This document shows, in pieces, positions 53,667 to 62,112 of a stretch of DNA of 64,000 nucleotides; position 1 is the stretch's first letter, and every line of letters starts with the position of its first letter. The notes under the pieces are model-generated. The model was not told where the DNA came from and ran no database searches. It worked only from the letters and a program-made list of their open reading frames with translations. The position numbers were made by a program, and so were the translations under genes. This DNA comes from Bradyrhizobium sp. JYMT SZCCT0180 (GTDB taxonomy: Bacteria; Pseudomonadota; Alphaproteobacteria; Rhizobiales; Xanthobacteraceae): the NCBI RefSeq assembly GCF_018130165.1, contig NZ_JAFCLZ010000016.1:1-64000 (forward strand), written 5' to 3'.

Positions 53667-53763
53667 TAGGGTCGGCAAAGGCGCGTAAGCGCCGTGCCCA
53701 CCATCTTCTCTCCCGATGAGTTCAGGTTGAATGGTGGGCACGCTTTCGCTTTGCCCACCCTAC
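53667..53763. repeat. REP-like palindrome, 'gtagggtgggcaaagg' family, copy 3
   Basis: The left end is slightly decayed (tagggtcggcaaaggcgc); the right end is cgctttgcccaccctac. Inner gtgcccacca / tggtgggcac are intact. It lies between secA and a convergent gene and may end both transcripts. Confidence 0.8.
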
Positions 53764-53784
53764 GCTTCTGTGACTCGGAGAAGC

Positions 53785-55299
53785 CTACTTCACCGCCCCG
53801 AAGCGGCTCTCGAACGAGTTCGCCGAGACGATCGGCGCGGAGCCGGCGACCTGCGCGGGAGCTGCCGCAGCGGCTGGAGCTGCGGTATCGGTCACCGACG
53901 GTTTCAGCGGCGGCCGGGCTGCGGCTTGCTTGGGTTCGGCCTTCGGGGCTGACGTCTTGGGCACCGCGGCTTCGTGACGCGGTGGCTCGGTTCGCTTGGC
54001 CTCGATCACCTTCGGCTTCGCCGACGCGGCCGGCGGTGTGCTTGAGGTGCTCGCGGTCGCATCGCCGCCGCCAATGCCGACCTTGCGGGCGAGGCTGGAG
54101 AACCAGCCGTCGGATTGCGTGGCCGGCGCGGCGTTGGCGACCCGTGTCGGGGCCGGGGTCGAGGCTGTCGGTCCGGCTGTTGGTGCGCTGGCGACCGCCG
54201 CAAGCTTCGGCTCCTGCGGCGCGCCGAGCAGGAGATTGTCAGAAGGCGCACGCGGCGGGTTGACGTGGGACGGGATGGTGCCGGGGGCGCGGGCCAGCGA
54301 GAGCGCCGCCAGTCCCTGGCTGTCGCCGCCTTCCGAGAGCCCGGTGCTGGCTTCAGGAACCCGCGCGGCGAATATCTTGTGCATGCCGCCGTCTATGCCG
54401 GTGTTGAGCCGCGCGACCGGCGTGCCCTTCGAAATCAGCTTGGCGGTTTCAGCGGCCTCGGCCTGCTGCTTGTCGCGCACGGCGTCGGCGACTTCCTCGG
54501 GAATGGCATAGGCCGGGCATTTGCCCGATGCGTCGAACACCGGGTCGCGCGTGGCGTTGGGCGCCCTGATGGCGTCGAACACGTATTTCCTCTCGCAGAA
54601 ATCGACCTTCGGCTCGCGCTTCGTCACCTCGAAATGATCGTAGCCTTGCTTGATCATTCTCCAGAACGGCATGTTCGGATTGTTGCGATGCTTCGCCATG
54701 TTGATTGGCGTCATCTTGAACGGATAGGCCTGCAGCTGGAACGACTTCTGGCCGCCGAAGAAGGACTCGCGGCCCAGCGAATAGATTTCCGCGATCTGCT
54801 CGTCGGTCATCGCGTAGCAGCCGCGCGAGGAGCAGTCGCCATGCACCATCAGCTGCGATCCGGTGCGGCCGAGCGCCTTGTCGAACGCGTTGGGATAGCC
54901 GGTGTTGAACGACAGATAATAGGCCGACTGCGGATTCATCTGCGCCGGCGAGATCGAATAGAAGCCTTCCGGCGCCTGGCGGTCGCCCTCTTTGATTTTC
55001 GGTCCGAGATCGCCCGACCAGCGGCAGATCGGATAGGTCTTCAGCAGTGCGAAGCGGCCGGCGCGATCCTGTTTCCAGATTTCGAGTTCGGCTTCCTGCT
55101 TGAACAACCGGACCAGGATCGGCGAATTCAGGTCCATGTCCTTTTCGACCATGGCCTGGATCAGCTTCGGCGGGACCGGCTGGTTGGCCTTGGCGTTATT
55201 GGCCAGCGAAATCTCGTCGCTGTTGCAGCCGGCCAGCATGACGCTGGCCGCGAGGGCAGCCGACGTGACGAGCGCGCGAACCAGCGAGCGATAAATCAA
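53785..55299 (-). CDS. L,D-transpeptidase (YkuD) lipoprotein
   Basis: A 504-aa envelope protein. The lipobox LAGC at 22-25 marks a lipoprotein anchored through C25. The YkuD catalytic motif is H153-G-D-C-S-S-R-G-C161. It should form or remodel 3-3 peptide crosslinks, or attach proteins to peptidoglycan. The last 180 residues are Ala/Pro/Thr-rich and probably disordered. The family resembles the murein L,D-transpeptidases of rhizobia. No operon partner. Confidence 0.86.
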   Translation of the reverse strand: MIYRSLVRALVTSAALAASVMLAGCNSDEISLANNAKANQPVPPKLIQAMVEKDMDLNSPILVRLFKQEAELEIWKQDRAGRFALLKTYPICRWSGDLGPKIKEGDRQAPEGFYSISPAQMNPQSAYYLSFNTGYPNAFDKALGRTGSQLMVHGDCSSRGCYAMTDEQIAEIYSLGRESFFGGQKSFQLQAYPFKMTPINMAKHRNNPNMPFWRMIKQGYDHFEVTKREPKVDFCERKYVFDAIRAPNATRDPVFDASGKCPAYAIPEEVADAVRDKQQAEAAETAKLISKGTPVARLNTGIDGGMHKIFAARVPEASTGLSEGGDSQGLAALSLARAPGTIPSHVNPPRAPSDNLLLGAPQEPKLAAVASAPTAGPTASTPAPTRVANAAPATQSDGWFSSLARKVGIGGGDATASTSSTPPAASAKPKVIEAKRTEPPRHEAAVPKTSAPKAEPKQAAARPPLKPSVTDTAAPAAAAAPAQVAGSAPIVSANSFESRFGAVK

Positions 55300-55588
55300 A
55301 AGCTAAGCTCCACACCCATCGGGCAATTTTCGCACCCCAACCACAGCGTCATGCCCTGAAGCCGATGTATAAAATCTTACCCTTTAGGCCGATTTGTCGC
55401 AACTCGAACCCGCCCCACAAGGCGGTACCTTGGCGGGCATGGTCAACAGATCTTAAAGAACGCGGTCGGGGCATAATTGCGGCTAAATTCAACGATTTGG
55501 CGAAAAATCGGCGATTCTGCGATCGGGCCTGCCGCTTTAGCGGTTCGCGGCCGCTTGATCTCCCAAAAAGGCCGGGAATCGAACCCGT

Positions 55589-56551
55589 TCAGCCCAGTTT
55601 GCGGCCGATATCGAGGAATTTCTGCCGCCGCTGCTTGCGCACCGCATCCGCATCGAGGTTGCGGAAGTCGTTGAAGGCCTGGGCGATGGCATCGCCGGTG
55701 GAGGCGATGATGGCGGCGGGGTCGCGATGGGCGCCGCCGGGGGGCTCTTTCAGGATCTGGTCGATGACGCCGAATCGCAGCATGTCCTGGGCGGTGATCT
55801 TCATGCTGGTGGCGGCTTCCTGAGCCTTGGTGCCGTCCCGCCACAGGATCGAGGATGCGGCTTCGGGCGAGATCACGCTGTAGATCGCGTGTTCGAACAT
55901 CAGCACGCGGTTGGCGGTGGTGATCGCAATCGCTCCGCCGGACATGCCCTCGCCGGTGATGATCGCGACATTAGGCACGCCGAGCGACAGGCAGGCGTCG
56001 GTGGACCGCGCGATGGCTTCCGCCTGTCCGCGTTCCTCGGCGCCGATGCCGGGATAGGCGCCGGCCGAATCGACGATCGACAGCACGGGGATGCCGAACC
56101 GGTCGGCCAGCTCCATCAGGCGAACGGCTTTGCGATAGCCTTCAGGGCGCGCCATGCCGAAATTGTGCTTGATGCGGCTTTCGGTGGTGGCGCCCTTTTC
56201 CTGGCCGACCACGCAGATGGCTTCGCCCCGGAAGCGGCCGAAGCCACCCATCAGCGCTTCGTCCTCGCCGAACTTGCGGTCGCCCGCCATCGGCGTGAAT
56301 TCCGTGATCAGCGTATTGATGAAATCGGTGAAGTGCGGCCGCTGCGGATGGCGCGCCACCAGCGTCTTCTGCCACGGAGTCAGGCTGGCATAGAGGTCGG
56401 TCAGCGCCTGCGACGCCTTGTCCTCGATGCGCGCAATCTCGTCGCCGATGTCGCTGCCGGTCGCAGCCAGCGCGCGCAACTCGTCGACCTTGGCCTCGAG
56501 TTCGGCGACGGGTTTTTCGAAGTCGAGGTAGCTGCGCATCTGATCCGGCAT
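55589..56551 (-). CDS. accA: Acetyl-CoA carboxylase carboxyltransferase, alpha subunit
   Basis: A 320-aa subunit that, with AccD, moves the carboxyl from biotin to acetyl-CoA in the first step of fatty acid synthesis. The opening MRSYLDFEKPVAELEAKVDEL is typical. The oxyanion-hole region has SAGAYPGIGAEERGQ and EGMSGGAIAI. The ATG at 56551 gives 320 aa, the usual length here. The xerD gene lies upstream on the same strand. Confidence 0.95.
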   Translation of the reverse strand: MPDQMRSYLDFEKPVAELEAKVDELRALAATGSDIGDEIARIEDKASQALTDLYASLTPWQKTLVARHPQRPHFTDFINTLITEFTPMAGDRKFGEDEALMGGFGRFRGEAICVVGQEKGATTESRIKHNFGMARPEGYRKAVRLMELADRFGIPVLSIVDSAGAYPGIGAEERGQAEAIARSTDACLSLGVPNVAIITGEGMSGGAIAITTANRVLMFEHAIYSVISPEAASSILWRDGTKAQEAATSMKITAQDMLRFGVIDQILKEPPGGAHRDPAAIIASTGDAIAQAFNDFRNLDADAVRKQRRQKFLDIGRKLG

Positions 56552-56738
56552 CAAACCAATATAGGGAGGAACTTAGCTGCGGGCGAAGTGGTTTCGTCTT
56601 TGATAAAGAAGATTAGTCTCTTCAACGATTTAGCTGACGGTCTGGGCGGAGGCCCATGGCGGGTAGCGATAGCGTGAGGCTGTTTCGGGGGAGAAGGCGT
56701 CGAAGTCAAGGCGGCATACTTGCTGGAGACGCGGAAGT

Positions 56739-57695
56739 CTACTTCTCCGCCAGCGGATGCAGGTCGCGCACCAGGCTCTTGAGCCGCTCCTCGACCACAT
56801 GGGTGTAGATCTGCGTGGTCGAAATATCGGTGTGGCCGAGCAGCGTTTGCACGATGCGCAGGTCGGCGCCGTTGTGCAGGAGGTGGCTGGCAAAGGCGTG
56901 ACGCAGCACATGCGGTGAGACCAGCCGCGGCGCCAGCCCCGAGGCGGATGCAAGCTCTTTGAGGTCGCGCGCGAAATGCTGTCGCGTCAGGTGTCCGCTT
57001 TCGCCGAAGGAGGGAAACAGCCATTTCGAGGCCGGGGCGTTTTTCTTCTTCTCGGGCTTCAGCGCTTCCATCGCGGCGAGGTAATCGGCCATCGCCTGCC
57101 GCGACGCCTCGTTCAGCGGTACCAGCCGTTCCTTGTTGCCCTTGCCGCGCACCACGATCATGCGGGCGTCGCGGCGCGCCGCCGACAGCGGCAGCGCCAC
57201 CAGTTCGGAAACGCGCAGGCCGGTGGCGTAGAGCACTTCGAGCAGGCAATGCAGCCGCAGCGCGCGAAGCCGCTGCTGGGGCGAGGCGTCGGTTTCGGTG
57301 AGCTCCTTGGACCGCGTCAGCATGCGGTCGACGTCTGCGATCGACAGCACCTTGGGCAGGCCGCGGCCGCGCTTCGGACCGGACAGGATCGCCGCGGGAT
57401 CGTCGGTTCGCATCCGTTCGTTGAGCAGAAACCGGAACAGATGGCGCAGCGCGGAGAGACGCCGCGCAACGGTCGTGGACTTGAAGCCGCGGGAATCGAG
57501 ATCTTCAAGGTAATCGCGCAGCAACTGGGTGTTGGCAGCGATGAAGCCGGATTTCGCCCGGCCGGCGAACTCCGAAAAATCCTCGAGATCGCGGCGATAG
57601 GCATCCAGGGTGTTATCGCCGGCGCCCTGTTCTGCCGCCAGCATGTCGAGGAACAGGCTGACGAGCTTCGCGTCGGAGGTATTGTTGGTGACCAT
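56739..57695 (-). CDS. xerD: Tyrosine recombinase XerD
   Basis: A 318-aa site-specific recombinase that resolves chromosome dimers at dif with XerC. The catalytic residues are in place: R161 (ATGLRVSEL), K185, H262 and R265 (PHVLRHAFASH), H288 (LLGHTDIS) and nucleophile Y297 (TQIYTHV). The N-terminal SAM-like domain is residues 8-100. I treat it as the housekeeping enzyme and not a phage integrase because of its neighbours accA, aroK and aroB. Confidence 0.93.
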   Translation of the reverse strand: MVTNNTSDAKLVSLFLDMLAAEQGAGDNTLDAYRRDLEDFSEFAGRAKSGFIAANTQLLRDYLEDLDSRGFKSTTVARRLSALRHLFRFLLNERMRTDDPAAILSGPKRGRGLPKVLSIADVDRMLTRSKELTETDASPQQRLRALRLHCLLEVLYATGLRVSELVALPLSAARRDARMIVVRGKGNKERLVPLNEASRQAMADYLAAMEALKPEKKKNAPASKWLFPSFGESGHLTRQHFARDLKELASASGLAPRLVSPHVLRHAFASHLLHNGADLRIVQTLLGHTDISTTQIYTHVVEERLKSLVRDLHPLAEK

Positions 57696-57738
57696 ACCGA
57701 ATCATATCCGATGATCCAGGCGGCGGCAGTTGTTTTTG

Positions 57739-58149
57739 TCAGGCGAGCGCGCTGATCACGGTCGCTTGCGACCACACCACCATCCATTGCCGGTCGCGAC
57801 ATTCATAGGCGTCGGTGTGCCAGTAATCGCCCGGCGGCACCTTGTGGCCTCCGAACACGACTTCGAGCCGGGCGCGATAGCGAATCAGCGTGCTGGCTGC
57901 GTACAGGCGGACAGCGATGTCACCCGGCTCCCACGACAGATACTTGATCTGTCCGCTGGCCACCGCGCCGAGATAGTCGGCCTTCGACAGCGTCGCGCCG
58001 ATCGGCGTGATCAGTTGGAAGTCCGGCGCGTGCAGTGGTTCTGCCGCAATCATATCGGCGTTGACGAGGGCGCGAAGTCGTGCGCGCTCAATGTCCCGAA
58101 TTTGCTCCGCGTCAAGGCGGTCGCTCGAATGGGCGATGGATGAGGTCAT
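57739..58149 (-). CDS. SnoaL / NTF2-like protein of the TetR cassette
   Basis: A 136-aa protein of the DUF4440/SnoaL type: DIERARLRALVNADMIAAEPLHAPDFQLITPIG is the usual opening helix and strand, and WMVVWSQATVI the last strand. It is 31 bp downstream of the reductase gene on the same strand and probably shares its control by the TetR protein. Such proteins often act with small-molecule reductases or as stand-alone hydrolases. Function unknown. Confidence 0.75.
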   Translation of the reverse strand: MTSSIAHSSDRLDAEQIRDIERARLRALVNADMIAAEPLHAPDFQLITPIGATLSKADYLGAVASGQIKYLSWEPGDIAVRLYAASTLIRYRARLEVVFGGHKVPPGDYWHTDAYECRDRQWMVVWSQATVISALA

Positions 58150-58180
58150 GGCTGGTTCCGTTGTTGATGGTTATGAAGGT

Positions 58181-59221
58181 TCAGGAGGCGGCGATCAGGC
58201 CGTGGTCGATCAGGCTTTGCGCGCTGGCGCAGATCGCTTCCTTTTCAGGGCGTGGTTGCCAGCCCAACACCCGCGTCGCCTTGGCGGCGCAGACGCTCAG
58301 ATCACGGTCGAGTTCATGGACGATCATGCGCGAACGCGCGCTGAACGGCGCCATCATGCGGACCATCCAGTTCGGCGCTTCGCCGGAGGGCAATCGGGAG
58401 GCATAGTCCGGAAAGGAGTTGGATAGCGCGGCGGCCATGTCCCGCATCCAGAAGAACTTTCCGGCAGCGATGAAGCGCTCACCTGACGCTTCCGGATGTG
58501 TCATCGCCCGGATATGGGCATCGGCTGCATCGCGTACGTCGACGACGGCAACGCCGAACCTCGGCACTCGTTTGAGCTTGCCGCTCATCATCTGCTGGAT
58601 CAGTCCCACCGATGTTCCATAGTCCGGACCGAGCAATGGTCCGAAGATGATGCCGGGATTGATGACGACAAGATCAAGTCCGGTTTCGTCGGCAAAGGCC
58701 CATGCGGCTCGTTCGGCCAGCGTCTTCGACTTGTAGTAAGGCGTTGCCCGAAGGCTCGTCGGATCGGTCCAATCGTCCTCCGTATAGGGCGCTTGACCGT
58801 TGCCGTGGTTGGTTGCCGCGATCGAGGAAGTCATCACGACGCGCAGCACGCCAGCACGCTGCGCTGCCCGCAGCACCCGCAAGGCGCCCTCCCGTGCCGG
58901 CCGGATCAGCTCATCCTCATCCTTCGGCAGGTCTGACGGAAACGGGGAGGCGGAGTGGATCACATATTGGCATCCGGCGACCGCAGCATCCCATCCGGGA
59001 TCGGCGCGAAGATCGGCTTCGATGAAGCTGATGCGGTGAAGGTCGGCCGCCATGTCAGGGCAGACCTGGTCCTTGATCTTGTCGCAATGCCCCATGTGGC
59101 GAACGCTGCCGCGAACACAGTACCCCTGGGCCAGTAACTGCCGGGCGATATGCCCGCCGAGAAAGCCGCCGATTCCAGTCACGAGAATGGTGACATCGCC
59201 ATTTTCTAATTGCGAACCCAT
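58181..59221 (-). CDS. NAD(P)-dependent epimerase/reductase, dihydroflavonol-reductase-like
   Basis: A 346-aa extended short-chain dehydrogenase. The cofactor loop TGIGGFLG is at 15-22 and the catalytic YxxxK is Y162-Y-K-S-K166; TSSIAATNHG carries the usual Ser. The branch includes ketoreductases acting on aldehydes, ketones or flavonoid-like substrates. ATG at 59221 follows aagga; upstream codons are unconvincing. It is divergent from the TetR gene, and the perfect palindrome between them is probably where that regulator acts. Confidence 0.87.
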   Translation of the reverse strand: MGSQLENGDVTILVTGIGGFLGGHIARQLLAQGYCVRGSVRHMGHCDKIKDQVCPDMAADLHRISFIEADLRADPGWDAAVAGCQYVIHSASPFPSDLPKDEDELIRPAREGALRVLRAAQRAGVLRVVMTSSIAATNHGNGQAPYTEDDWTDPTSLRATPYYKSKTLAERAAWAFADETGLDLVVINPGIIFGPLLGPDYGTSVGLIQQMMSGKLKRVPRFGVAVVDVRDAADAHIRAMTHPEASGERFIAAGKFFWMRDMAAALSNSFPDYASRLPSGEAPNWMVRMMAPFSARSRMIVHELDRDLSVCAAKATRVLGWQPRPEKEAICASAQSLIDHGLIAAS

Positions 59222-59261
59222 GTTCAGTCCTTTTCTCGCATGCCTCCACGGCGGATGCGTT

Positions 59262-59290
59262 GATAGACGATTAGACACTAATCGTCTATC
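59262..59290. promoter_or_regulatory. Perfect palindrome, probable TetR operator
   Basis: gatagacgatta (59262-59273), spacer gacac, taatcgtctatc (59279-59290): an exact 12+5+12 inverted repeat. It lies 40 bases before the reductase start and 44 before the TetR start, between the divergent genes, as expected for control of both. Confidence 0.8.
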
Positions 59291-59334
59291 TGTCTTTTGA
59301 CGTATCGGACAAGAACTGTCAATCTGTCCAGACG

Positions 59335-59910
59335 ATGGAACTTGATGCCAAATCCAACCACATCCTTGATGCGGCACTGCCGGTGTTCGTTCGTCACGGC
59401 TTTCGCAAGGCTTCGATGGCGGACATCGCACGGGCGGCGAATATTTCCCGGGCGTCGCTCTATCTGTGCTTCGGCAGCAAGGAGGAGTTGTTCCGGGCAG
59501 GATCGACGCGGGCCCACGCACGAACCATGCAGCAAGTCGAGGGAGCGCTGGCTGACGGCGGCGATGTTTTCAGCCGGATCGAAAGCGCCATCGCCGCCTT
59601 CCATCGCGGCTTGATCGCGCCATTCGCTTCCAGTTCGGACGCAGTCGAACTGTTCGAGATCAACATGGCCCTGGCCAAGGACATCACGCTGGCTGCGCGT
59701 GCCACGCTGGTGGAGCTGCTGGCGCAGGCTTTGGCCGATGCGGAAGCCGCGCGCGTCGTCGCTTTGGACCGACTGAATTCTAAGCCGGTCGATATCGCCA
59801 ACGTGATCGTCGCAGCCATGGACGGGATCAAGCACGCGCCGGGCGACGGCGCAAAAGTCGAAGCGGCGATGCAGCTTTTTATGCGGTTGCTGCGCGCCGC
59901 TATCTCTTGA
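59335..59910 (+). CDS. TetR-family transcriptional regulator
   Basis: A 191-aa repressor. The helix-turn-helix is in residues 8-52 (ILDAALPVFVRHGFRKASMADIARAANISRASLYLCFGSKEEL); the rest is a helical ligand-binding and dimer domain. It most likely represses itself and the divergent reductase-SnoaL pair by binding 59262-59290, and lets go when it meets a small molecule. Its last 11 bases overlap a convergent 48-aa gene. Confidence 0.92.
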   Translation: MELDAKSNHILDAALPVFVRHGFRKASMADIARAANISRASLYLCFGSKEELFRAGSTRAHARTMQQVEGALADGGDVFSRIESAIAAFHRGLIAPFASSSDAVELFEINMALAKDITLAARATLVELLAQALADAEAARVVALDRLNSKPVDIANVIVAAMDGIKHAPGDGAKVEAAMQLFMRLLRAAIS

Positions 59911-60046
59911 GGAACCTATCCGGAGGGATGGTCACGGTCATTTCCCGCGGCTTCGGATTGACGAAATTCGCCAGCGCGAAGACCACGCCATAGCCGATGC
60001 CGGCGATAATGCCGACGACCGTCAAAAAGCGGAACAGACTGGGCAT
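59900..60046 (-). CDS. Conserved 48-aa membrane peptide upstream of aroK
   Basis: A 48-aa peptide, PSLFRFLTVVGIIAGIGYG at the start, then NFVNPKPREMTVTIPPDRF. It has one clear membrane span (residues 6-28), a short Pro/Arg-rich tail and a complete frame with ATG and TAG. I recall near-identical small proteins beside aroK in other Bradyrhizobium genomes, which supports it. It overlaps the TetR 3' end by 11 bases, a sign that the TetR cassette was placed against it later. Function unknown. Confidence 0.75.
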   Translation of the reverse strand: MPSLFRFLTVVGIIAGIGYGVVFALANFVNPKPREMTVTIPPDRFLKR

Positions 60047-60192
60047 CAGGGCGCCTTGAGGGCGGGCTTGAAAGTGACTTTAGGCCGCGAATTAACCATT
60101 GAAATCATCGGGGTTGGACGCGCCTGACTACCTACATGTTCCAATCTCCGTTGCAAGAGTCTCTGGCATGGGTATCGGCGGGGGTAGTATAG

Positions 60193-60909
60193 GTGGCGCA
60201 GAAACGCGGAAAATCCGCTGAGACAGAGTTTGGGATGCCCGAGACCGCCATACCGGCACCAGCAAGCACCCCCCAGGAGGCCGAGATCGCGGCGGCACTG
60301 GGGCGGCGTTCGGTCGTGCTTGTCGGCATGATGGGCGTCGGCAAATCCACCATTGGCCGCAGGCTGGCGGCGCGGCTGCGGTTGCCGTTTTTCGACGCCG
60401 ATATCGAGATCGAGATTGCCCATGACGGGGTGACGATTCCCGAAATCTTTTCGAAATATGGCGAGCCTTACTTTCGTGACGGCGAGGCCCGCGTGATCGC
60501 CCGGCTGCTCGATGGTGGCCCGGCGGTGCTTGCCACCGGCGGTGGTGCCTTCATGCGCGAGGAAACCCGCAAGCGGATCGCCGACAAAGCGGTGTCGGTC
60601 TGGCTCAAGGCAGACATCGACGTGATCATGAAGCGCGTCAAGCGTCGCGCCGACCGGCCGCTGCTGCAGACCGAGGATCCGGTTGCGACGGTCGCCCGCC
60701 TGCTCGAAGCCCGCGAACCGGTCTATCAGGGGGCTGACCTCACGATCCTGTCGCGCGACGTGCCGCATGACCGGATTGTCGATGAATGCCTGGACGCCTT
60801 GCGCGCCAGGCTGTGCGGCGCCGTCGCGCCGCCGGCCCAGGAGTCATCGACTAAAGAGTCGACGACGACAGTAACAGCTACAACGGACGGGATAAGCGCT
60901 ACCTCATGA
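60193..60909 (+). CDS. aroK: Shikimate kinase
   Basis: A 238-aa kinase that phosphorylates shikimate in aromatic amino acid synthesis. The P-loop GMMGVGKS is at 45-52, the shikimate-binding DADIEIE and GEPYFRDGE follow, and the GGGAF motif is present. N- and C-terminal extensions of about 40 residues are low complexity. Start: GTG at 60193; an ATG at 60235 would remove 14 residues. Its stop overlaps the aroB start by four bases (ATGA). Confidence 0.94.
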   Translation: MAQKRGKSAETEFGMPETAIPAPASTPQEAEIAAALGRRSVVLVGMMGVGKSTIGRRLAARLRLPFFDADIEIEIAHDGVTIPEIFSKYGEPYFRDGEARVIARLLDGGPAVLATGGGAFMREETRKRIADKAVSVWLKADIDVIMKRVKRRADRPLLQTEDPVATVARLLEAREPVYQGADLTILSRDVPHDRIVDECLDALRARLCGAVAPPAQESSTKESTTTVTATTDGISATS

Positions 60910-62048
60910 CGGCACCACTGAAACACTCCGATCCCATCACCGTCGACGTCGCGCTCGGCGACCGCGCCTATGACATCGTCATCGGCCGCGACGTACTGCA
61001 AACTCTTGGCGCGCGCATCGCCGCGCTGCGGCCGGGCGTGCGCACCGCCATCGTCACCGACCGCACCGTCGCCAAGCATTGGCTCGAACCAGCGCAAGCG
61101 TCGCTGGCTGCGGCCGGCATCCCGACGTCGCATGTCATTGTCGAGGAAGGCGAGGGGTCGAAAACCTACGCCGGACTGGAGAAGGTCTCCGAGGCGCTGA
61201 TCGCCGCCAAAATCGAGCGCAATGACCTCGTGATCGCGCTCGGCGGCGGCGTGGTCGGCGATCTCGCCGGCTTCGCGGCGGCGATCCTGCGCCGCGGGGT
61301 CGATTTCGTGCAGGTGCCGACCTCGCTGCTGGCGCAGGTGGATTCCTCCGTCGGCGGCAAGACCGGCATCAACTCGCCGCAGGGAAAAAATCTGCTCGGC
61401 GCGTTCCATCAGCCGGTGCTTGTGATCGCCGACACCTCCGTCCTGGACTCGCTGTCGCCGCGCCAGTTCCGCTCCGGTTATGCCGAAGTCGCCAAATATG
61501 GCGTGCTCGGTGATGAAGCCTTCTTCGCCTGGCTCGAGACCAATCACTCCGGCATCTTCTCCGGCAGCGCGGCGCGCGAGCATGCGATCGCCACCTCGTG
61601 CCGCGCCAAGGCCGCGATCGTGTCGCGCGACGAGCGCGAAACCGGCGAACGCGCGCTGCTCAATCTCGGCCACACCTTTGGTCACGCGCTGGAGGCCGCA
61701 ACCGGGTTTTCCGATCGCCTGTTCCATGGCGAGGGCGTTGCCATCGGCACGGTGCTGGCGGCGGAGTTTTCCGCAAGCCTCGGCATGATCTCGCCAGCCG
61801 ACGCCGCGCGCGTCGAGCGTCATCTGGCTTCGGTTGGCTTGCCGACCCGGTTGCAGGACATCGCCGGCTTCGCCCAGGAAGGGCTGGCGGATGCCGATAC
61901 GCTGATGGCGCTGATGGCGCAGGACAAGAAGGTCAAGCGCGGCAAGCTCACCTTCATCCTGCTGGAGGTTGTGGGGCGCGCGGTGATCGCAAACGACGTC
62001 GAACCGGCATCGGTTCACGCCTTCCTGCAACAGAAGCTGTCGGAATGA
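60906..62048 (+). CDS. aroB: 3-dehydroquinate synthase
   Basis: A 380-aa NAD- and metal-dependent enzyme that closes the ring of DAHP, the second shikimate step. The NAD region GGGVVGDLAGFAAAILRRG and the substrate segment VPTSLLAQVDSSVGGKTGIN are exact. The metal-ligand region includes LGHTFGHALE. It is translationally coupled to aroK. A CNNM/CBS gene follows after 64 bp. Confidence 0.96.
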   Translation: MTAPLKHSDPITVDVALGDRAYDIVIGRDVLQTLGARIAALRPGVRTAIVTDRTVAKHWLEPAQASLAAAGIPTSHVIVEEGEGSKTYAGLEKVSEALIAAKIERNDLVIALGGGVVGDLAGFAAAILRRGVDFVQVPTSLLAQVDSSVGGKTGINSPQGKNLLGAFHQPVLVIADTSVLDSLSPRQFRSGYAEVAKYGVLGDEAFFAWLETNHSGIFSGSAAREHAIATSCRAKAAIVSRDERETGERALLNLGHTFGHALEAATGFSDRLFHGEGVAIGTVLAAEFSASLGMISPADAARVERHLASVGLPTRLQDIAGFAQEGLADADTLMALMAQDKKVKRGKLTFILLEVVGRAVIANDVEPASVHAFLQQKLSE

Positions 62049-62112
62049 GAACGGGACTGTCAGGGCGCATCATGGAGCCGTCGCGCGGGCCTGGTGCCGT
62101 CGCGAGGCAGGC

